From positions 1,590,374 to 1,654,373 of the forward strand of contig ML664176.1 in the NCBI GenBank assembly GCA_007570785.1: a stretch of 64,000 nucleotides of DNA, given 5' to 3'. A model generated the notes under the pieces. It made no database searches, had not been told where the DNA came from, and was given only the letters and a program-made list of their open reading frames with translations. This document shows positions 34,245 through 45,930 of the stretch, one piece after another (the first letter of the stretch is position 1; every line of letters starts with the position of its first letter). A program made the position numbers and the translations under genes. The stretch is from Antilocapra americana (taxonomy: Eukaryota > Chordata > Mammalia > Artiodactyla > Antilocapridae).

Positions 34245-34372
34245 ACGAATATTTATTTATTTGGCTGTGCCAGATCTGCATTGTAGCATATGGGATCTAG
34301 TTCCCTGACCAGGAATCTAATCCACATTGGGAACCTGGAGCCTTAGCCATTGGATCACCAGGAAAGTCCTCG
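34245..34372 (-). mobile_element. CHR-type tRNA-Glu SINE
   Basis: Complement: A-tail complement 'aatatttatttatttggct', then 'gatctagttccctgaccag' and head end 'ttggatcaccaggaaagtc'. Confidence 0.82.
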
Positions 34373-35008
34373 ATTTTCTTTCTTAAGAGCTTCTGGAATG
34401 ACTCAGGCTTTACTCTCTTTATTTACTAAGTGGTTTGTTTCTCCTAATGAAAAGGCCTGGAACTGCTTAAGTTCTGTGTGCAGCCCGTAGGGTGAAAGCA
34501 ACAGCCCATGGGAAGTGAAGATGGACTAGCAGCTGCATGGGAGCAGGATGCTGCCCGTCTCCTCTGCTGCTGTAGACCTGATATGCACTCTAGTGCTCAA
34601 CACAAAGGTCTTTAATCAGGAGGCTACAGTTCAGAGAGGTGAGGTTATATTTCCAGTGTTACTCTAAAAATGTCTGTGTTTTCTAACAAATCATAACAAA
34701 TTACTACAAACATATTACAGATTATCACTAAGGGCTCAGAATGATACACATGTTGATAGTTTCTGTGAACCAGAACTAAAGGTGCAGCTTATGTGGGTCC
34801 TCTGATTCAGAGTCTCTCACAGGTGCAATCAAGGTATTAGCCAGGCTGCACTGCATCTGAAAGCTCAACTGGGGATGGCCCCTATTCCAAGTCTCTTGTT
34901 TGTTAGCAGGATTTAGCACTCTGCTCACCTCTGCAAGAGGCCACACTCCATTCCTTGCCTCCAGACCTCCTCAAAATGTGGTCACTTGCTTCTTCAAATA
35001 AAGAGTCT
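34373..35008. other. No feature recognised
   Basis: Unassigned sequence between a SINE and the start of the large L1. Confidence 0.5.
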
Positions 35009-38000
35009 GGGAGAGAAGTATAAGATGATGGCAGAGGAAGACCCTGAGCTCACCTTCTCCTGTGGATACACTGACACTATACTCACATACAGAGCAATTC
35101 ATCTTGAGGAAAACTTAGGGCTGAATGAACAGCTACTGCACACAGAAAAACCACATAGAAAGGTTTTGGAAAGATGCAGACACAGTATTCATGAAACTCC
35201 ATGCCTCACACAGCAACCTATAGTAAAGGGGGATACTGCTGAAGGGCCCCAGGGTAGACTCCTCAGCCCTGGGAGAGAGTAAAAAAAAAACTCCAACTGT
35301 TTAGATCATATGAGAAGGGAATCCTTTTGCTAACCATCGAGCTTCTGAATCCTCTCTAGTGTTAGAGGCTCTGGCAGGTGCTATTCTTTTGTGCCCCTCT
35401 AGGGTCCCTTTGGCCCATGCTTGCTCCAACTTGAGCCACCCTATCAGGGTGGCCTTGGCCCAGGGACTTGCCCCCAATCAGGGCCAACTCCAGGCACAGT
35501 TGCCTTGCCAAGTCAGCCTTCGACTAAGCACTCCCCAGGGAAGAATTTTGCTCTAAGCCATTGCAGCCCCAGCTTCCCTGCCAGGATGGCCTCAGGCACA
35601 GAACTCCCCAGGAACTGTCCACTGCTGATAACTGCTCCAGCTGGCCAGCTAAAGCTGCAAGGTACAAGCAGTCTACACAGGGGATGCCGCCACACACAGT
35701 CACTCCTTCAAGATCAAGAGAAGTAGTTACTTCGCCTAATTCATATAAACAAAAATTGAAACCTAAACAGAATTAAAAAGTAGAGGAATATGTTTCAATT
35801 GAAAGAACAAGGTAACTCCTCTGCCACCCCAAAAGACTCCTAATGAAACAGAGGTAAGTAATGTACCTGACAAAGAATTCAAAGAAATGGTCATAAGAAT
35901 GCTCACCAAACTTACTGAGAGAAGAATGGAGGAACTCAGTGAGAACTTCAACAAAGACTTAGAAAATAAAAGAAAGAACAAATCAGAGTAATAACTGAAA
36001 TTAAGAAATATATTATAAAAAATTAATAGCAGATTAGATGAAACAAAGGAATGGATAAGTTATGTAGAAGATAGAATAGTGAGAATCACCCAGTAGGAAC
36101 AGAATAAAAAAGAAATAAATTTTTTTAAATGTGTAGAGTTTAAGGGATCTCTGAGACAACATCAAATATGTACTAACATTCAGATTATAGGGAATCCAGA
36201 AGGAGACAAGGGAAAGACAAGGACAGAAAATTCATTTGAAGAAACAATGGCTAAAATCTTTCCTCACTTGTGGAAGAAAATAGAATCCAGGAATCCCAGA
36301 GAGTTCCAAATAAGATGAACCCAAAGAAATCCATGCTGAAACATATCACAATTAAAATAGCAAAAGTCAGAGATAAAGAGAAAATTTTATTAAAGACAGC
36401 AAAAAACAAAAACAACTAATCATATACAAAGGAAACCCCATAAAACTATCTGTTCACTTTTCAGCATACACTTCACAGGCCAGCGGGGAGTGGCAGGATA
36501 TATTTAAAGCACTGAAAGGAAAAAAACTTACAACCTAAACAAAAAACAAAACAAACTATAACTGGCAAGGTTATCATTCAAAATTAAAGAGAGATTCCCA
36601 GACAAGCAAAAACTAAAGAAATTCATCACCAGTAAGCCAGTTTTACAAATGTTAAAGACTCTTCTTTAAGCAGAAAAGTAAAACTCATAACTAGAAATAT
36701 GTATATATATAAAAGGAAAAATCTTCCTGGCAGAGGCAAATATATAATAAAGGCAGTGGATCAGCCACTTAAAAAAGCTAGCATGAAGTTAAAAGACAGA
36801 CATATCACAATCAACCATAACTACAGTAAGCATTTAAGGGAACCACAAAATAAAAAGATGCAAAATATAACATAAAGAAAAACCATAAAACATGGTTGTA
36901 GGGAATAAAAATATAGTGCTTTTAAAACACCTTCGAACTATTAACTAAGGTGACAATTAGCGTAAAATAGATGGATATATATACAGGTTGATATATATGA
37001 ACCTTATGGTAACCACAAATCAAAAATTTACAATGGATACACAAAAAAAATAGAGAAAGGAATCAAAATGTAACACAAACTGAATCCATCAAACCTCAAG
37101 GGAAGAAACCAAAAAAATAGAAATAGAGATGAACAATAAAAATAATCAGAAACATATTAAGGATGGTAAGAACATACATATTAATAATTACATTAGATGT
37201 AAAGGGACCAAATGCTCCAATCAAAAGACATAGGGTAGTCAAATGGATTTAAAAAAGAAAAAGAAAAGGATGCATTTATACATAACCTATAAGAGACACA
37301 CCACAAATCTAAAGACACATACAGACTGAAAGTAAGGGGATGGAGAAAGACATTCCATGCAAATGGAAAAGAAAAGAAAGCTGGGGCTGTAAGAAAAGAT
37401 GAGAATGTATATTACATAATGACAAAGGAGTCAATTCAAGAAGAGGATATAACATTTGTAAAAATTTATGTACCCAACATAGGAGAATCTAAATATATAA
37501 AGCCAATATTAACAGAAATAAAGGGAGAAAGGGACAACAATACAGTAACAGTAGGGGACTTTAATATCCCACTTACATCAAATGTTAGATCATCCAGACA
37601 GAAAATTAATAAGAAAACACATGCCTCAAGTGATGCATTCGACCAGATGAACTTACAGACTTACATAGAATATTCCATCCATAAGTAGCAGTATATACAT
37701 TATTTTCAAGTGCACATGGAAAATGACATGGAAGTTCCTCAAAAAACCAAAAATATAACTACCACATGATTCAAAAATTCCACTTATGGGTATCTAGCTG
37801 AAGAAAATGAAAATACTAATTCAAAAAGATGAAAATCTTTCCATTTGCGGCAACATGAATGAACCTGAAGGTATTATGTTAAGGGTAACAAGACAAATAG
37901 TGAAAGACAAATGCTGTATGATCTCACTTGCAAGTGGAATCTAAAAAACAAAGCCAACAACAACCAAAACAAAATAGAAACAGACTCATAGGTACAGAGA

Positions 38001-38250
38001 ACAAACTAGTGGTTGCCAAAAGAAAGGTGGGGATGGAGGGAAGGATGAAATAGGGAAAGTAGATTAAGAAGGATCTTCCTGCTCTAACATAAGTCAGAGG
38101 GATGAAATGTCCACACAGGAATGTAGTCAATAATACTGTAACAAATTTGTATGGTGATGGATGATATTTCAGTGACCATTTCATAATGTACAGAATATGT
38201 TGTACACCTAAAACTAATATATGTTAATTACAATTCAGTAAAGAGAGAGA
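35009..38250 (+). mobile_element. Old L1 LINE with 5' end, ORF1 region and partial EN, RT deleted
   Basis: About 3.2 kb. It starts with an L1-type 5' terminus ('aagatgatggcagaggaag', about 35021) and a GC-rich 5' UTR to about 35730. ORF1-derived sequence follows (35780-36700; 'cccagacaagcaaaaacta' at the distal end), then the ORF2 endonuclease remnant (37150-37690), then abruptly an L1MA-like 3' end (37715-38245; 'tgtacacctaaaactaata'). The canonical element is over 6 kb, so roughly 3 kb of ORF2, including all of the reverse transcriptase, is missing. The jump lies at a repeated catggaa near 37716-37734. Confidence 0.82.
37150..37690 (+). pseudogene. L1 ORF2 endonuclease-domain remnant
   Basis: The 89-codon ORF at 37419-37688 aligns by eye to the L1 ORF2 apurinic-type endonuclease. 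It carries EDITFVKIYVPNIG, the catalytic-type VGDFNIPL string (GDFN motif), and SSRQKINK. Upstream sequence from about 37150 carries the preceding part out of frame ('aagacacatacagactgaaa'). In the family this domain nicks the target DNA. Here it is interrupted, lacks the following reverse transcriptase, and cannot function. Confidence 0.82.
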
Positions 38251-38849
38251 GACTCTGCTAGGAAGACAGAGGTCACACTCTTAAAACTTAGTCGAAGAAG
38301 CAACATCCCATCACCTTTGTCATATTCTATTGAACAAAAGCAAGTCACAAGTATCGTCTGCCCCCAAAGTGGGGAGGCTTATACAGGGGCATGAATAGCA
38401 GGAGCAGATCATTGAGGTGGGGAGTGGGGGGTGGGTGGAGCACTATCTTAGGCTCTGGGCAAAAAACTCTGGCAAATAAAACCAAGACTACAATCTGTAA
38501 TAAGAACTGCTTCTTCACTCTCCCCTTTCCTTGGCCAATCATACATATGTACTTTGAACACAAACATAGTAAAACTTACTATGAGCTAAGCAATGTAAGG
38601 ATAAGGCAAACTTACAGTGGAAGGATTCACAATCTACCAGGGGAGATGGATGAACATGCCACCTAAAATACAGAAGAGAACACTGATACAGAACACTGTG
38701 GCAGGGAAGGTTCAGGGGGATATTCAGGTCTGGAAACATAAGAATCCCAATAAAATAAATTCTACTTTGGGTTTGGGCTACTATTGTCCACAAAGAACAT
38801 AGAGAAAAATGTGACTTGTGCTCGGTCTGGAAAAGTGGATAATAACCAA
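38251..38849. other. No feature recognised
   Basis: Unassigned. A G-rich stretch lies at about 38407-38440 ('tggggagtggggggtgggt'). Confidence 0.5.
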
Positions 38850-39060
38850 GATTTATTGCCTTTTGCATGTTTTACTGTTAAGGGTCTTATATGAAATATT
38901 ATACTTAATTTTCATAGTAAATCCCTAAGGTAAGATTTATTATCATCTCCACTTTAAAAATGAGGAAGTTAAGGCCCACAGAGGTGAAGTGACTTGCACA
39001 AGGCGGTGAATAGAAACCAACTGCATCTACCACAGAGCCCACACTTGAAAGCATTGCTTC
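38850..39060 (+). mobile_element. MIR SINE
   Basis: 'taaatccctaaggtaagat', 'ccactttaaaaatgaggaa', 'agaggtgaagtgacttgca' are in MIR order. Confidence 0.78.
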
Positions 39061-39169
39061 AAACGGGACTGGCCAGTCTAGGCAAGTGGGGGAAAGGCAT
39101 TATCAGCAGTGCAAATGGGGTGAATAAAGAAATGAAGACAGGCAAGCACTAGCTAGCCTTTCAGTTGGA

Positions 39170-39510
39170 CAAACTACAGTTCCTTCTATCTAGAAAGTTC
39201 TTTCTTTAGCTTTTCATAAGCTGGCTCATCGGTGCCTTTGGATCTTAGCTCACATGTCATTTCCAGATAAAGTAGTTAGAAACTCCCTCCTCTTCCCCCA
39301 TCACCATCACCAGTTACTTATGTCACTTCATCATATTTGCTATTCTTGTAAGTCATAATTGTTTTGTCCATTCCTTTCTCTCCTTGGTCATTGTTCCCTC
39401 TCCTGAATGTGAGCCCTGTGAGGGAAAGAGCTTGTTTGGTCATTACTACTGTGTCTCCCATGTCCTCACAATGCCCAGCACAAAATAGGTACTTGACCAA
39501 GCATGAACTC
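39170..39510 (+). mobile_element. L2 LINE 3' end
   Basis: 'cttagctcacatgtcattt', 'gtgagccctgtgagggaaa', 'cacaatgcccagcacaaaa' are in the expected L2 3' order and orientation. Confidence 0.68.
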
Positions 39511-39529
39511 ATTACAGGAAAGTGGTGGA

Positions 39530-39680
39530 CTGGAAAGGTGAAGCTGGTTTGTGTGCAGTGAAGGAATTTGGTTTTTATTCTGTAGGTGATGATCGAGCCT
39601 GTGGAGGATTTTTGAGCAGGAGAGTGACATGATGACAGCAGAGTTTGAGAAAATGACTGTGTGGATTGCATGCTTTTGTA
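39530..39680. mobile_element. Possible ancient interspersed repeat (unnamed)
   Basis: 'tggtttttattctgtaggt' and 'gagcaggagagtgacatga' resemble the old repeat suspected at 340-940 and 6.2-6.8 kb. Confidence 0.4.
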
Positions 39681-39884
39681 CAATGACATTAGAGAACAGT
39701 TTGTTGTCAGGGTTTTTGCAACCCTTTCTGTGCCCTCTCTCTCTTGAAACCAAAGGTTTTTTGGCTATTTTTCTCCTGCCAAGGGAAAAACCCATTTTGA
39801 GGGTGATAAATACTTATTTTTGAGCCTTCCAGGAAACTTTGCATTTTTAAAAGGAGAGCTGATGTTTAACACCGGTCCCTAGGT

Positions 39885-40025
39885 TCCAGACCTGGTTTTT
39901 GGCTCTGGTGTGCTGTGTGATCTTGGGTAAGACCATTTATGTCTCTGAGCTTAAGTTTCTTCTGTGAAATGAGGAGGCTGGGCTAGATGCCAACCCTATG
40001 ATCTCATTATGCTCATCTCTAACTT
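39885..40025 (-). mobile_element. MIR-family SINE
   Basis: Complement orientation: 'gtgtgctgtgtgatcttgg', 'ctctgagcttaagtttctt', 'gaaatgaggaggctgggc'. Confidence 0.7.
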
Positions 40026-40315
40026 AAGACTGTCGCACTTTGATAAGTAATCAAGGGTAGAAAAAGACTTTTCTAATGACAAAGAAATTTTAAAATTTCC
40101 TAACCAATGGTCAAGAAAAAATGGTCATTTATATTAACTGAGATTATAGGTGAGTTGGTTTGTTTTTCTCAGTACCTTTATTCAGGTTCTGTTTCCTCCT
40201 CCACAAAATGTCCAGAAACATGCAACCCTCCTCTTATGAGACACAATCTCCGGAGGCACGTGGGTCTCCATTGTTCCTGTGTTTATTTAATTTTTCAAAG
40301 AGGAGTTTGGGCTTT

Positions 40316-40436
40316 GTATTTATTTGGCCATATAGCATGGCTTCTGGGGTCTTAGTTCTCTGACCAGGGACTGAATCTGGGCCCATGGTGGTGAATGCCT
40401 ATATCTTAACACTGGACCACCAGGGAATTCCCTGTT
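40316..40436 (-). mobile_element. CHR-type tRNA-Glu SINE
   Basis: Complement: 'tgtatttatttggccatat', 'cttagttctctgaccaggg' and head end 'accaccagggaattccc'. Confidence 0.85.
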
Positions 40437-41599
40437 TCTGCATTTGTAACATACCACCATGAACTCTAAAATGAAGATGAGCCAGAACCATCTTGGGGGT
40501 GGCAAATACAGGACTGGCTAATGAATGAAATATCAGAGGGCTTTCAAGCATGAAAGATTTGCAAATCACATAACTTCAGAAACCCTACTGCTGTTGCCCA
40601 ACTCCAAATCCTACCTCTCTTGCCTACCTTCCTTCTCTGCCCACAACCCATCCATCCTTAGGAAGCTTCCATGCCATGGAGCTTTGCAGCCTCCAAAAAA
40701 AAAAAAATGTATTTAGTAACCCCTGGAAAGATTCCAATCTCGTACATTGCTAGAGAATACAAATGGGGCGTTTGAGCAGTGTTTCATGGTTAAGATGCAC
40801 AACAAATTGCTACATCTGTTTAAAATTCCTATTTTCACTTGTGCCTCCCCCTACCTTTTCTTTCAGCTTCCATGCTCATCTCCCCACCTCCCCCACCTAC
40901 ACAAACACAAACATTCTTCCTACTTCTGGAAGCTTAGATGATTTTCCCTCTAAAACGTCAGAGGAGGAGATGGCCTGGCAGGTTTTGAAAGTTTCCTTGA
41001 GTTCTATTAAACTGAAATATCATTTTTAGAACACGGAAAATAGTAGTGGAGCACAGTGGTGGTCTTCTCAGAGCATGTCAGGATAATCGGTCTTTTCAAA
41101 GACCTGAAGGCGTCAAGCGTGACAGTACTCAAGAGCTTGGATCTGACGCATCTGACTTGCTAGAGTCTCTGTTGAGGAGGATAATTTATCATATCTTAAC
41201 CAGGGAACTGGCTGGACTAACTGTTTCCTGTGCATGTATGTGTTTAATCATGTGTATGTCCCTAAGTAGGAGAGAATCATTTGATGGGCTATCTTCTCCT
41301 TTTGTTTCCTAAACTAATCAAAGTTTCTCTCATCCCAAGTCTGCCTCCCCTCTCCCACCCCCAAATCCTTAAGGAACAAAATCCCAATCTTCATATTTCA
41401 AAACACAAAAACAAAGAGCATATTTAAATGTCATCTTCTAAAACTGTTTCTGAACAAGATAGATTTAATTCAGTAGAAATTAATCAGGTTGTGCTCATAA
41501 CCACAGTTACTCAGCCAAGACTAGAGGGCCTATCCTATGCCATCCTGACAAGGAAGGCACTGCCATACATAGGAGTTGGAGCTGGGTAGAGATTAGCTG
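40437..41599. other. No feature recognised
   Basis: Unassigned, with a 13-A run at about 40696-40708. ORFs under 90 codons are without signature. Confidence 0.5.
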
Positions 41600-41840
41600 G
41601 TCAGTCACCTTGGCCTGCCACTTTGCATATGTGCAAAATGGAGACAGTATTGGAGCTCAGGTTGTGGCCATGGAGGCTGGTACCCATTTTGTTGTATGAG
41701 CAGTTACTCAATGCATCTAAGCCACAGTCAACTCACACATGGAACAGATATGGTATTCCTCAGGTGTCATATGAAATAAATAAAATACTTCCTTTGAAGT
41801 GCCTGGCTCAAGGACTGGTTCATCCTAGGCATTTATAAAC
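41600..41840 (-). mobile_element. Probable MIR SINE
   Basis: Complement orientation: 'ttgcatatgtgcaaaatgg' early and 'gaagtgcctggctcaagga' near the end, with a poorly matching middle that may hold an indel or insertion. Confidence 0.52.
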
Positions 41841-42255
41841 AGTGTAATGGCGAGGAAGACATAGTCAGAAGCTGTGGTACCCAAAGGGGTACCAAGGTTA
41901 TCCTTTGAATGTGTGCAAAGAAGATAATGTCTTTTGATATTTGTATTTTGTCTACAAAGGAGAGAAAACAGCTTCACAAACACTTGAAATAAAGGTGGAC
42001 CTGCAGCCTCCCTCAGTCTGCATGTCAGTGTCCACGTGACCTGGGAGGCAGGCCCACTGTCTTAAGGGAAGGGAGTGCTTATTACAAGGATGGGTGGGCA
42101 GTGGGGCCCTTGCACTGGTCTTCATGTTAGCATGCTGAGATGAGTTAGTGTGTGTGCAATGAAGTAGGCTGTCAATGTTACCGAGTTTTAACCAAACTAA
42201 CCCTCATAAACCAGATAAATGGCTAAGAAGGATTCCTGCTCTACTTAAAGAGTAC
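41841..42255. other. No feature recognised
   Basis: Unassigned sequence of about 400 bp. Confidence 0.5.
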
Positions 42256-42470
42256 TGGGACTTGCTTGGTGGTCCAGTGGTTAAGACTTTGCCTTCTAAT
42301 GCAGGAGGTGTGGGTTCAATTTTTGGTCAGGGTGCTAAGATCCTACATGTTGTCGTCGTTGTTCAGTCACTAAGTCATGTCTGTCTCTTTGCAGCCCCAT
42401 AGACTGCAGCATGCCATGCTCCACTGTCCTTCACTACCTAGGCAAAAAAACAAAACACAAAACAGAAGCA
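42256..42470 (+). mobile_element. CHR-type SINE carrying a nested BovB-derived piece
   Basis: CHR head and body at 42256-42350 ('tgggacttgcttggtggtc', 'ctaatgcaggaggtgtgg', 'gctaagatcctacatg'). Its 3' part with the A-rich tail resumes at about 42438 ('ggcaaaaaaacaaaacac'). Between them lies the BovB-derived fragment annotated separately. Confidence 0.82.
42351..42437 (-). mobile_element. BovB/Bov-A 3' fragment inside a CHR SINE
   Basis: About 87 bp: 'gtcgtcgttgttcagtcac', 'tctttgcagccccatagac', ending 'ctccactgtccttcactac'. Minus-strand terminal BovB sequence with a gtcgtcgttgtt tail, interrupting the CHR copy. Confidence 0.8.
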
Positions 42471-42499
42471 ATGTTGTAACAAATTCAGTCAAAAGGCTT

Positions 42500-43010
42500 A
42501 AAAAAAAACAGTATGAAAGATATTGTCCAAAACTATGGGGAATCTGAGGAAAACCTCTACTTGCAAACTAATAAGCTAGTTCGCCACATTCCATGGAAAC
42601 TGGCAGAATATAAGACTTCTGGGTCAGAGATAAAATACTTGACTGTTTACAACACAACAGGCAGCACCAGGCATGTTTGTCCTGGCGCCATTTACCCCCT
42701 CATCCCGCAAGTCCCTCAGAGCCAATATGGACAGCCGGGTGTCACAACTAAATAAAGCCTGAGAGAAGGAAACTCAAACTTCCTATTCAATATAAAGGGG
42801 GCTGCTAAAATCCTGTCCATACTCTGCCCCAGAGAAAGACATTATCTTTATAATCCTGGACAGTAAACAAACCTGTTCTCTGCTCTGGGAGCCACTACTT
42901 TTATGTTTCAAGGCTGTTTGCTGTACAAATATCCTTGAGAAGACAGCCCAGAATGAAAGTTGCCCAAGCCTCAGCTCTCAAGACAAACAAACAAAAAAGG
43001 AAACCCATGA
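42500..43010 (+). mobile_element. Possible unclassified LTR-like sequence
   Basis: Contains 'aactaaataaagcctgaga' (AATAAA) and the order 'gctctgggagccactactt', 'tttgctgtacaaatatcct', 'ctcagctctcaagac', which has the feel of an old ERV LTR. No paired LTR or internal gene is visible. Speculative. Confidence 0.28.
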
Positions 43011-44214
43011 AGACTTGTCTCACAGAAGATATTATGTATTAATGAAGTACAAATGAAAATAAGACAACATCTCAGTTTATACTTCTACTCCCAGAAAGAG
43101 CAAATCCTTTCATATGATATAAATAATGATGTTCTAATTAGGTCAAACTAAAGGTCAGCTAAAAAAATCAGAAGTGATCAAAGATTATCTGAAATACAGA
43201 TTTATATGCACTCCCATGAAACATAAACCTTGATGCAGTTACATATGTTGTGCCTTGGAACAGCAGCAAATCATTATAGCATATTTATATAATTTATCAA
43301 AAATGTACATATAAGGAAAGAACTAAAATAGGCGATCTGTGTTCAATTTGTTTAACTTTGGGGGATATGTGTCCACATCCTTGCTCAAGAGAATACAGTA
43401 GAATGATATGCTGGGAACTGAAAGAATTCCAGAGTGCATAAGACTTTGCTATAATTTTCTTCTAGGTTCTTCTCTAAGTCAGAGCAAAACTAGAGTCTTC
43501 CAAAGAACTTCTATACTAAGAGCTCTTATATATGATTTTTATTTTGTAGAAGTCATTCCTAAGTTGTTTGACCACCTCTTGAATTTGGTAAGGAGATTTA
43601 AACTTCCTCCAAATGTCCAGAAGCCAGATTCTCCAGGAAACAGAACTTCCCACTGGGCTGAATGAGACCTTTCACCAGCTGAGGGAAAGAGAGCCCTGCT
43701 ATGTGGAGCACAACTAAGATTGTGTGCCTTTTCCCAAATCCCCCTTACCTTCAGCTTCTTCAATCACATCCCAGTTTCTATCCAGGCAAAAAGAGGGGAA
43801 AGTGAATCAGAGTGAGGAATGACTGGGCGAGGGAGCCTGGTAGAGGATGCTCTGGGTATCAGTGAGGACACAGCTCTGTTCTGTCTTCTAGAGAAAGGTT
43901 TTGTTATTCATGGTTCTCCCTCAGACCTTCTATAAATTTAAAATCGCTCCTCATCTTCCTTCTTGCTTTCCCAGGCTTTGCCATCAGTCCTTGCAATCCT
44001 TCCACAGGGAGCTGAGAGTGCGTCCCCTTGTTTAGAGCCTCTGGGAGTTTATTTTAACAATTGTTTGGTGCAGAGACTCAGGAAAGCACAGAGAGGTCAT
44101 CCTTGGCTCATCAGTATGGTCATGAAATGACCCCCACTAGCTGCTGAGGCACCTGTTCCCCATCCTACCATCAAAAGGCTGAAGTAGAAATCTTTACTTT
44201 GTTCCCATCAAGTG
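43011..44214. other. No feature recognised
   Basis: About 1.2 kb unassigned. The ORF at 43408-43665 (85 codons) and its antisense partner at 43539-43763 have no recognisable features. Confidence 0.5.
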
Positions 44215-44400
44215 GGCATCACACAGATTTTGAGGTCCAACAATGCTGTGTTTGATACTAGGTCATCTCTTGCTAGAAACGTGACCTTGCAGTAATCACA
44301 CTGCCTTTCCATACCTTGGATTCCTCATCTGTTCATCTGGCATTCATATTCACTTTGTGAAAATGGTGAGGCAAGTGCATGGCATGTACTACATGCTCAG
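44215..44400 (-). mobile_element. MIR SINE
   Basis: Complement: 'gctagaaacgtgaccttgc', 'ccttggattcctcatctgt', 'gcatggcatgtactacatg'. Confidence 0.7.
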
Positions 44401-44416
44401 TCAACAGGAGCTATTG

Positions 44417-44560
44417 GGACTTCCCTGGTGGTCCGGTGGTTGAGATTCTGAGCTTCCACTGCAGGGGGCACAGGTTCAATCCCTGGAGGGAGAACTAAGA
44501 TCTTACATGCCTTGCAGCATGGCCAAAGGTTAAAAAACAAACAACAACAAAAACAACTGC
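44417..44560 (+). mobile_element. CHR-type tRNA-Glu SINE
   Basis: 'gggacttccctggtggtcc' at 44418, 'ccactgcagggggcacagg', 'agcatggccaaaggtt' and an aacaacaacaaaaac tail. Little diverged in the head. Confidence 0.9.
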
Positions 44561-45737
44561 AAGCTGTTCTTCCCTCTAATGGAGTAGCTAAGAAGATTAA
44601 ATTAATAATACATAGGAATGTTCTTTTTAACATTTAAGCAATTCTAATTATCATCTTATTATTATTTGGTGGTTGCTATTTCTCACCCCAAGTTTTCTCT
44701 GAGACTTGCTGAATCTAAAACCCCTTTGTCCAATTGGAAAGGATCGTTTCCTACTCTTCTGAGATGGGGGATGGTGGTAGTGGAAGGAGTTGATTAGTAA
44801 ATAGTCAAATATTGGCAGCTAACACAGAAGACTGGTTCATTAATCTGGGTTTTGGAAAAGCCGAAGCCAAGAAGGGATTAAATGTGCAGGGATTTTATTA
44901 GAGGAAGTGCCTGTGAGCTCAAACGGGGCAGAGCTGGGAGATCTGAAAGAGCTGTCAGACCACCAGGCAACTCTGATCCTTCAGTGGAAAATGAGGAGAG
45001 AAAGGGCAACCCAGACCACCATGCAGTCTGAGGGAGGGTCTGCAAGGTAGCCAGTGAGCCCTTGAGCCCACATGGCCTGTCAGAGGAGTCCAGAAATGGG
45101 CTGGCCTTATGATCTCTGCCACCCTCAGTCTGTAGCAAAGAGAAACTCAGGGATGGCATGGCTTCAGTGCAAATGCAGTGATGGATTTCGAAGCACAGCA
45201 GCTGGGCCCTTGCTCAATGAAGTCCTGTACTGAAAACCTCGTAGGTGAATTATCTTGGCTGTTCCAGACCAATCCCCGGTGTGGCCCCCTGTCCTCTGTG
45301 GGACAACATCAGCTACAGACACAGGAGGCAGTCTCTTTTCCCGTCTGATTTGAAGGTTAACTAGGAATTCAGGTTGTGCTAAAAAAAAAAAAAAAAAAAG
45401 CTCCCTGTGTCCTGCCAGAATGACTGAAATTCCACCATTGGAAACTGTTTCCCAAAGGTCTCCCAAGTCTCCTTAGGATAGGATTAATTTAATAGCTTCC
45501 AAGATAAAGAGATTATGCCACGGAGCACCAGATAAAGAAGTGAGAGTGGGGTTGGGGGTTACAGTGGTGAGGTGATACTAGAGGATGAGGGTGCTAACAT
45601 TTTGAGAAATGGTCCTGGGTGAACCCTGAAAAAAATCTGCAGGCTTCCATTGAACAGTAAGGAAAACATTTGACCCAATCCAGCCTTTGGCCAAACTTTA
45701 CCAGAAATACAAGCCTTTATTGGGGGATGTGGAGTGA
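44561..45737. other. Unassigned; GC-richer block and A19 run
   Basis: 44840-45360 is richer in G+C than its surroundings and carries 93- and 100-codon minus-strand ORFs of no recognisable family. A pure 19-A run lies at 45381-45399; I could not link it to a retroposon body or a target-site duplication. Confidence 0.4.
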
Positions 45738-45930
45738 CGTGAAAGTCACTCAGTCATGTCCAACTCTTTACAATCACATGGACTATACAGTCCATGAAAT
45801 TCTCCAGGCCAGAATACTGGAGTGGGTAACCTATGCCTCCTCCAGTGGATCATCCCAACCCAGGAATTAAACTGGAGTCTCCTGCATTGCAGGCAGATTC
45901 TTTACCAGCTGAGCTACCAGGGAAGCCATG
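45738..45930 (-). mobile_element. Bov-tA SINE
   Basis: 'cgtgaaagtcactcagtca', 'ccagaatactggagtgggt', and head end 'ctgagctaccagggaagcc'. Confidence 0.9.

Noticed and set aside
45381..45399. A19 run as the tail of a processed pseudogene
   Set aside because: No retroposed body or target-site duplication could be found around it.
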